From: CAVVFX01 sp963747535
GTDB lineage: Bacteria > Acidobacteriota > Terriglobia > Bryobacterales > Bryobacteraceae
DNA length: 64,000 nucleotides
Direction of reading: 5' to 3'
Assembly: GCA_963747535.1 (NCBI GenBank)
Contig: CAVVFX010000020.1
Span: 558,001-622,000 of the forward strand
Positions within the stretch are counted from its first letter, which is position 1, and each line of letters begins with the position of its first letter. The notes below the pieces were generated by a model. It worked only from the letters and a program-made list of their open reading frames with translations. It was not told the origin of the DNA and did not search any database. The translations under genes and the position numbers were made by a program. Below are positions 59,671-64,000 of this stretch, one piece after another.

Positions 59671-60906
59671 TTACGCGGCGCGGCGGCGGCGGACGGCGGG
59701 TTTAAATGAGCGTCTGCCGAACGATCGCTTTTCGTCGATACGCTCGCGCCAAGGCGCTGGCGCCGGGACGGCGATCACGGCAGGTTGGATGTCGGCGCTC
59801 ACCTGGCAACGAATCAGGCTCACTCGCAGTTCCTTCTCGATCTTCCGGATTTCGGATTGTTCGTTACGGGTACTGAATGTCGAGGCGAGTCCCAGCGCAC
59901 CGGCGCGGCCGGTCCGGCCTACGCGGTGAATGAAATCTTCCGGGACCTGCGGAAGATCGTAGTTTACGACGTGAGCGATACCGTCCACGTGAATGCCGCG
60001 AGCCGCCACATCGGTCGCGACCAGGACGCGATACATGCCGTCCTTGAATCCGCTCAACGCCTGGTTGCGCTGGCTCTGACTCCTATTGCCGTGAATGCGA
60101 GCGGCCTTGACGCCGGTTCGCGCCAGGTTGTCGGCGAGACGGTCGGCGCCGTGCTTGGTCCGGGTGAACACCAGGAACGATCCGGTAGCGTCCTCTCGCA
60201 GAAGATGTACGAGCAGGCTGAGTTTACGGTCCTGCTCTACCTGGTAGAGGTGCAGTTTGACCTCGTCCACCGGCTTGCTGATCGCGCCAATCGAAATGCG
60301 CACCGGGTTCTTGACATGCGATTCAATCAAATGGGCTACCGACTTTTCGATAGTGGCCGAGAAGAACATGGTCTGGTGGGCGTGCGGCACGGCCTTGAGG
60401 ATCAGGTGAATCGAAGGCAGGAAGCCCATATCCAGCATGCGATCGGCTTCGTCCAGGACCAGCATCTGCACGCCGCTGAGCGGCACCAACCGGCGCTTGA
60501 GAAAGTCGCACAGCCGGCCGGGCGTGGCGATCAGAACCTGCGCACCTTGCTTGATGGCTCGCAATTGAGTGGATTCGCTGAGTCCGCCTACTACGACTGC
60601 GGCTTTCATGCCGGTACCGGCAGCGAGTTTGGTGAAGGTTTCGTTGATTTGGATGGCGAGTTCCCGAGTCGGGCTCAGGATCACGGCTTTAATGCCACCA
60701 GCGGGCTTTTGGGCCAGGATCTGGAGCATGGGAACGACGAACGCAAGAGTCTTACCTGTGCCGGTCTGTGCGGTCGCGACGATGTCGCGTCCATCGAGGG
60801 CGGGGGGAATGGATTGCGCCTGTACTGGAGTGGGAGTCACGAAACCGTGCTTGCCCAGGTTGCTCCGCAGAACGGAGCTCAATGATAGTTCAGAAAAATT
60901 GTTCAT
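59671..60906 (-). CDS. DEAD-box RNA helicase (RhlE-like)
   Basis: A 411-residue DEAD-box protein. Q motif FVTPTPVQAQSIPP, motif I AQTGTGKT, Ia PTRELAIQ, DEAD box LVLDEADRMLDM, SAT in MFFSATIEKS, and motif VI HRVGRTGRAG are all present. The short basic tail is RRRRAA. It unwinds short RNA duplexes with ATP. The start at MNNFSELSLSSVL (60906) is the family one; the frame is open 67 codons upstream but that part is not family-like. It follows a small basic protein and an RRM protein on the same strand. Confidence 0.94.
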   Translation of the reverse strand: MNNFSELSLSSVLRSNLGKHGFVTPTPVQAQSIPPALDGRDIVATAQTGTGKTLAFVVPMLQILAQKPAGGIKAVILSPTRELAIQINETFTKLAAGTGMKAAVVVGGLSESTQLRAIKQGAQVLIATPGRLCDFLKRRLVPLSGVQMLVLDEADRMLDMGFLPSIHLILKAVPHAHQTMFFSATIEKSVAHLIESHVKNPVRISIGAISKPVDEVKLHLYQVEQDRKLSLLVHLLREDATGSFLVFTRTKHGADRLADNLARTGVKAARIHGNRSQSQRNQALSGFKDGMYRVLVATDVAARGIHVDGIAHVVNYDLPQVPEDFIHRVGRTGRAGALGLASTFSTRNEQSEIRKIEKELRVSLIRCQVSADIQPAVIAVPAPAPWRERIDEKRSFGRRSFKPAVRRRRAA

Positions 60907-61220
60907 TAAAAAGTTTATTTTCGAAATGGGACAGACTTCAGAGCTGTCGCGGTAATACACATTCAGCCGACGTGTTTGCCGAGCGTCAAGCTCAGCCTTT
61001 GCCTGGACAGCAGGTCCTGTTCCTGGAGGAGTCCCGCCCGCGGATCGTGGCGGATGAGGGTCCAAGGTCCAGAGACTCGTCGGCTGATGGCCGGGCCCGA
61101 TTGGCACGCTGAAGTGCGCGGGGAGTATCTGGAGGGAGATACCGCTTCCTTACGGTCGCGGCTCAGTAGCCGATTCTATTCGGCTCACTGACTAAGTCTA
61201 CTTCGGCTCGATAGCCGGTT
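60907..61220. other. Intergenic stretch with repeat half-copy
   Basis: About 310 bases between the helicase start and the small basic protein gene. It includes TACGGTCGCGGCTCAG at 61151-61166, one arm of the 3566-3628 palindrome, and a GACAGACTTCAGAG stretch also found near the long palindromes. No gene is supported. Confidence 0.55.
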
Positions 61221-61412
61221 TTACAATTCGGCCGATTCCTCCGCCACGGGAGTTTCCGATGCGGGCGTATCGGTTTCGAAAGCATCCGAAGTCGAGCCAT
61301 CCGGACCCTCATGCTTCTTCTGGAGGCGTTTGGCAAACTTCATTTGCTGTTTCTCTTTCCGCTGTTGCTCTTTTTGCCGTTTTTTGAACGATTGTTGCGC
61401 GCGCCCAGCCAT
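61221..61412 (-). CDS. Small basic lysine/glutamine-rich protein
   Basis: A 63-residue protein: FKKRQKEQQRKEKQQMKFAK, then an acidic Ser/Thr/Glu tail. The basic helix can bind RNA, and its place between an RRM protein and a DEAD-box helicase fits an accessory RNA-binding role. This is inference; small proteins of this composition are conserved beside RRM genes in related genomes as far as I recall. Confidence 0.6.
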   Translation of the reverse strand: MAGRAQQSFKKRQKEQQRKEKQQMKFAKRLQKKHEGPDGSTSDAFETDTPASETPVAEESAEL

Positions 61413-61500
61413 GGTTGCTCCTGATTTTACTCACCGTACCCGCGGTGAAGCAAGTACGGCAGGTTACTCGTGGTCGAGAAAATCGACCAAACTCAATTTA

Positions 61501-61884
61501 TTACCAGCGGGATCCACCGCGTCCGCCGCCTCCGCCACCACCACTGCCGCCCCGGCCACGACCACCGCCGCCACCACCGGAGCCGCCCCGTCCGCCGCCG
61601 CCACCGGCGCCGTAACCACCACCACCGCCAGCGCCCGTCGGTTTCGGACGCGCTTCGTTGACATTCATGGTCCGGCCATTCAGATCAGTGCCGTTCAGTT
61701 TAGTAATCGCCGTTTCCGCATCCCGGCGTTCAGTCATTTCGACAAAAGCAAAGCCGCGGGGTTGTCCGGTCTCCCGGTCCGTTACGATGTTGACGCGTTC
61801 GACGCTGCCAAATGCTGAGAAAGCAGCGTACAGATCTTCTTGTGTAGTCTGATAGCTTAGGTTCCCCACAAAGATGTTCGTCAC
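61501..61884 (-). CDS. Glycine-rich RNA-recognition-motif protein
   Basis: A 127-residue protein. The RRM (residues 1-80) has RNP2 NIFVGNLSY and RNP1 RGFAFVEM. The last 45 residues are a Gly/Arg/Ser repeat tail (GGGRGGSGGGG type). Such bacterial RRM proteins are common in cyanobacteria and other environmental phyla, and often cold-induced, and act as RNA chaperones. The GC-rich tail accounts for the low-complexity DNA at 61501-61640. Confidence 0.93.
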   Translation of the reverse strand: MTNIFVGNLSYQTTQEDLYAAFSAFGSVERVNIVTDRETGQPRGFAFVEMTERRDAETAITKLNGTDLNGRTMNVNEARPKPTGAGGGGGYGAGGGGGRGGSGGGGGGRGRGGSGGGGGGGRGGSRW

Positions 61885-62217
61885 AAACCAAATCCCTTAA
61901 GTGAAATTAGTCTTTGTCCTACTGCTGGAACCGAACTCGAATGGCAAGGGACGGCGGAAGGAAGGCACTCGTAATTGTGACGGAATGCGGTCAAAGACAA
62001 TTCCAGTGTATCAGCTTTTCGCAACTGACGTCCCCGTCTGCGGCTAAATCTACCTTCGACATGTCATCTGCGCCACTACCAGAGACGTAATCAACAGTAC
62101 AGTCTCCCTCCTGTCCGCTTCAGGAAGCTGAAAAAGCTCCCGGCCAGGGATGAACGCCGATCGACACTGATTGAAAACAGAGGTCGTTATCGGTGCTAAT
62201 CTGTGTTCATCTGTGGC
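61885..62217. other. Divergent intergenic region
   Basis: About 330 bases between the RRM gene and potB. It must hold both promoters, but I find no convincing -35/-10 pair. The end nearest potB (62190-62219) is a diverged CTGTGTTCATCTGTGGC repeat related to the 12972 family. Confidence 0.5.
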
Positions 62218-63045
62218 GTGAACATCCGCAACTGGTTTCTCCTCCCTGCGCGCATCACCATGGCCGTTCTCTTCGCGGCGCCGGTGGCCATTGTTGGCGC
62301 GTACAGCCTGCTGACCCGCGGTGACTACGGCGGCGTCGAGCACCCCTGGACCCTCGAAAGCTACACGCGGCTCGTCGATCCTCTCTATGGGGTGATCCTT
62401 TGGCGCTCCTTCGCCCTCGCCGCCATCACGACCCTGCTGTGCGCCGCTTTGGGTTTCCCTCTGGCGCTATTCATTTCCCGCTCCGGCCGGTGGAAGAACC
62501 TTTGGCTCCAACTGGTAATCCTGCCCTTTTGGACCAGCTTTCTGGTCCGTACCTACGCGTGGCTCTTTCTGTTGAGAGAGACTGGCCTGATCAACACCAC
62601 ACTCATCAAACTGGGCGTTATCCACACCCCTCTTCCGCTGCTTTACAACAACGGCGCAGTGCTGCTGGGCCTGGTCTATGCCTATCTGCCGTTCATGGTC
62701 CTGCCGCTTTACGCCACGTTGGAGCGAATCGACCCATCGCTGCTCGAAGCCGCAGCCGATCTGGGGATGCGTCCCCTGCGCGCGGTATTCCGAATCGTCC
62801 TGCCGCTCACCACGCCCGGTATGATCGCCGGCAGCATCCTGGTTTTTATTCCCTGCCTGGGCGCGTACTTGACGCCGGACCTTCTCGGCGGCGGCAAAAC
62901 CGTAATGGCCGGGAACCTGATCCAGAACCAGTTCACCACCGCGCGCGACTGGCCCTTCGGATCGGCCGTCTCGCTGATGCTCATGCTGATCGCAACGTTA
63001 TTGCTCATCCTGCTGATCCGCCGCAGCGGAGAGGATGTGCTGTGA
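62218..63045 (+). CDS. potB: Spermidine/putrescine-type ABC transporter permease PotB
   Basis: A 275-residue permease with six membrane segments (ITMAVLFAAPVAIVGAYSL, FALAAITTLLCAALGFPLAL) and the family EAA loop EAAADLGMRPLRAVFRIVLP. It is one of two permeases of a polyamine (or related cation) importer. GTG 62218 is preferred to GTG 62203, which lies inside a repeat. The 3' end overlaps the next permease gene. Confidence 0.9.
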   Translation: MNIRNWFLLPARITMAVLFAAPVAIVGAYSLLTRGDYGGVEHPWTLESYTRLVDPLYGVILWRSFALAAITTLLCAALGFPLALFISRSGRWKNLWLQLVILPFWTSFLVRTYAWLFLLRETGLINTTLIKLGVIHTPLPLLYNNGAVLLGLVYAYLPFMVLPLYATLERIDPSLLEAAADLGMRPLRAVFRIVLPLTTPGMIAGSILVFIPCLGAYLTPDLLGGGKTVMAGNLIQNQFTTARDWPFGSAVSLMLMLIATLLLILLIRRSGEDVL

Positions 63046-63820
63046 AGAGGAGCCCTCAGCCTTGAGAAGAGCCCTCAGTGTCTACGCCGCGGTCGCCTTC
63101 GCTTTCCTGTACCTGCCGCTCATCGTGCTGGTGGTCTTCAGCTTCAACCAGTCTAAGTTCACCGTCTGGGAAGGCTTTTCGCTCAACTGGTATCGCGCTG
63201 TCGTGAATAATGCCGACCTCGCCTGGGCCACACGCAACAGCGTCATCATCGCGCTCGTCTCGGCGCTCCTTTCCACCGCTATCGGCACCCTGGCCGCCTA
63301 CGGACTCTGGAAGCGCAAGTCTCCGTTGCTCGCCGGATCGATGTACCTCTCGCTGGTCACTCCCGAGATCGTGACCGGCATTTCGCTGCTCGCATTCTTC
63401 CAGTTCATCTTCCGCTACCTGCATTTCCAACTCGGACTCTACACCGTGATTCTGGCCCATGTGGCATTCTCCATCGCCTACGTGGCGATCGTCGTGTCGG
63501 CGCGGCTACGCTCCATGGACCCTGCCCTCGAGGAAGCGGCGCTCGATCTGGGCGCGCATGAGTGGACCGTCTTCTCCCGCGTGACCCTACCCAATATTCT
63601 GCCCGGAGTCATCGCCGCCGCACTCCTCGCTCTGATCGTTTCCTTCGACGACTACGTGATTACCAGCCTGGTCGCAGGCGTCGATTCCGAGACTCTGCCG
63701 ATGGTCATCTACGCCATGGCCCGGCGAGGTGTGAATCCCGAGATCAACGCCATATCGGCCATGATTGTCGTGGTCTTCGGTGCGCTGATTATTGTGTCTG
63801 AAAAGGTGCGTGCGGCATGA
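63035..63820 (+). CDS. potC: Spermidine/putrescine-type ABC transporter permease PotC
   Basis: A 261-residue permease with six membrane segments (VYAAVAFAFLYLPLIVLVVF, VIIALVSALLSTAIGTLAAY) and the EAA loop EEAALDLGAHEWTVFSRVTL. It pairs with PotB. ATG 63035 overlaps the potB end by 11 nt; TTG 63062 with GAGGAG about 11 nt upstream is an alternative that gives a more typical N-terminus (RRALSVYAAVA). Confidence 0.9.
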   Translation: MCCEEEPSALRRALSVYAAVAFAFLYLPLIVLVVFSFNQSKFTVWEGFSLNWYRAVVNNADLAWATRNSVIIALVSALLSTAIGTLAAYGLWKRKSPLLAGSMYLSLVTPEIVTGISLLAFFQFIFRYLHFQLGLYTVILAHVAFSIAYVAIVVSARLRSMDPALEEAALDLGAHEWTVFSRVTLPNILPGVIAAALLALIVSFDDYVITSLVAGVDSETLPMVIYAMARRGVNPEINAISAMIVVVFGALIIVSEKVRAA

Positions 63821-64000
63821 ACTACAGCATGAGGCGGCGGACGTTTACCCTCGCGGCGCTGGCTTTGACCGGCTGCCGTACCGATCGCCGGCCGCGGCTC
63901 AACGTATTCAACTGGTCCAGCTACATCGCACCCGAAACGGTGCCCGATTTCGAGAAGGAGTTCGGCGTCCGCGTCCGGTATGGCCTCTACGAGAGCAACG
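63817..64000 (+). CDS. potD: Spermidine/putrescine-binding lipoprotein PotD, 5' part
   Basis: The first 61 codons before the window ends. The ATG overlaps the potC stop (ATGA). The product begins with an Arg-rich, possibly Tat-like signal and a lipobox LTGC, then NVFNWSSYIAPETVPDFEKE, the characteristic PotD/PotF start. It captures polyamine for PotBC. The ATPase PotA is not in the window. Confidence 0.88.
   Translation, partial: MNYSMRRRTFTLAALALTGCRTDRRPRLNVFNWSSYIAPETVPDFEKEFGVRVRYGLYESN

Noticed and set aside
61501..61664. Possible CRISPR or tandem repeat in GGC/GCC-rich DNA
   Set aside because: The periodicity comes from the Gly/Arg codons of the RRM protein tail; there are no spacers.
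1..64000. rRNA, tRNA, integrase or transposase genes
   Set aside because: I looked for tRNA-like cloverleaf ends, 16S/23S-like stretches and DDE or tyrosine-recombinase motifs and saw none I could support.

Overview
The window looks like a chromosomal segment of a soil acidobacterium, most likely a Bryobacterales / Candidatus Solibacter relative. This is inferred from a TIGR03435-family protein, a very large Oar-type TonB-dependent receptor, many Tat- or Sec-exported enzymes, DUF1080 and Gfo/Idh/MocA sugar proteins, quinoprotein propellers, a TIR/NB-ARC-like protein and a GC-rich genome with many short palindromic repeats between genes. I saw no rRNA, tRNA, CRISPR array, phage or transposase genes.

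Layout. 1-5.9 kb: HAF-repeat exported protein, a gene-poor stretch, a PQQ-dependent sugar dehydrogenase broken by two single-base shifts, then a sugar-binding lipoprotein coupled to a Tat-exported aldo/keto reductase. 5.9-12.1 kb: TIR/degenerate NB-ARC protein, Oar-like receptor, Tat-exported aminotransferase. 12.2-21.7 kb: small proteins, an esterase fused to a beta-propeller, a GH-A-clan glycosidase, hypF (with a genomic repeat inside its reading frame), an M28 peptidase and secreted unknowns. 21.8-29.1 kb: GAF-glucan phosphorylase, UPF0182, prepilin peptidase, YbaK-type deacylase, MerR regulator. 29.2-36.9 kb: thiL, methyltransferase, mutarotase-like protein, DUF2277/EthD pair, SASA esterase, TIGR01777 epimerase, decayed vapBC, mqnC and hpt. 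36.9-44.7 kb: a cytochrome c-HhH / two-quinoprotein operon, a Tat hydrolase and a 3-keto-sugar type cluster. 44.9-50.9 kb: NRAMP-UspA fusion, SPINDLY/OGT-like TPR glycosyltransferase, TlpA-like thioredoxin, DUF418. 51.1-58.6 kb: lutABC and remnants of two toxin modules around a TPR protein, an exported oxidoreductase and a methyltransferase. 58.7-64 kb: TIGR03435, a DEAD-box helicase / small basic protein / RRM protein group, and potBCD running off the right edge.

How the parts relate. The gene content fits a heterotroph living on plant and microbial polymers: glycosidase, esterases, peptidase, sugar oxidation through quinoproteins and 3-keto intermediates, glycogen phosphorolysis, lactate use through LutABC, and menaquinone by the futalosine route, with hpt beside mqnC able to salvage the hypoxanthine that route releases.

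Two cross-cutting observations stand out. First, at least four families of palindromic repeats are scattered between genes; one has a near-identical 29-base piece lying in frame inside hypF. Second, five otherwise recognisable genes (gdh, cytochrome c-HhH, lutB, brnT-like, AbiEii-like) are interrupted by six single-base shifts, several in homopolymers. That is either assembly error or a cluster of real pseudogenes, and raw reads would decide.
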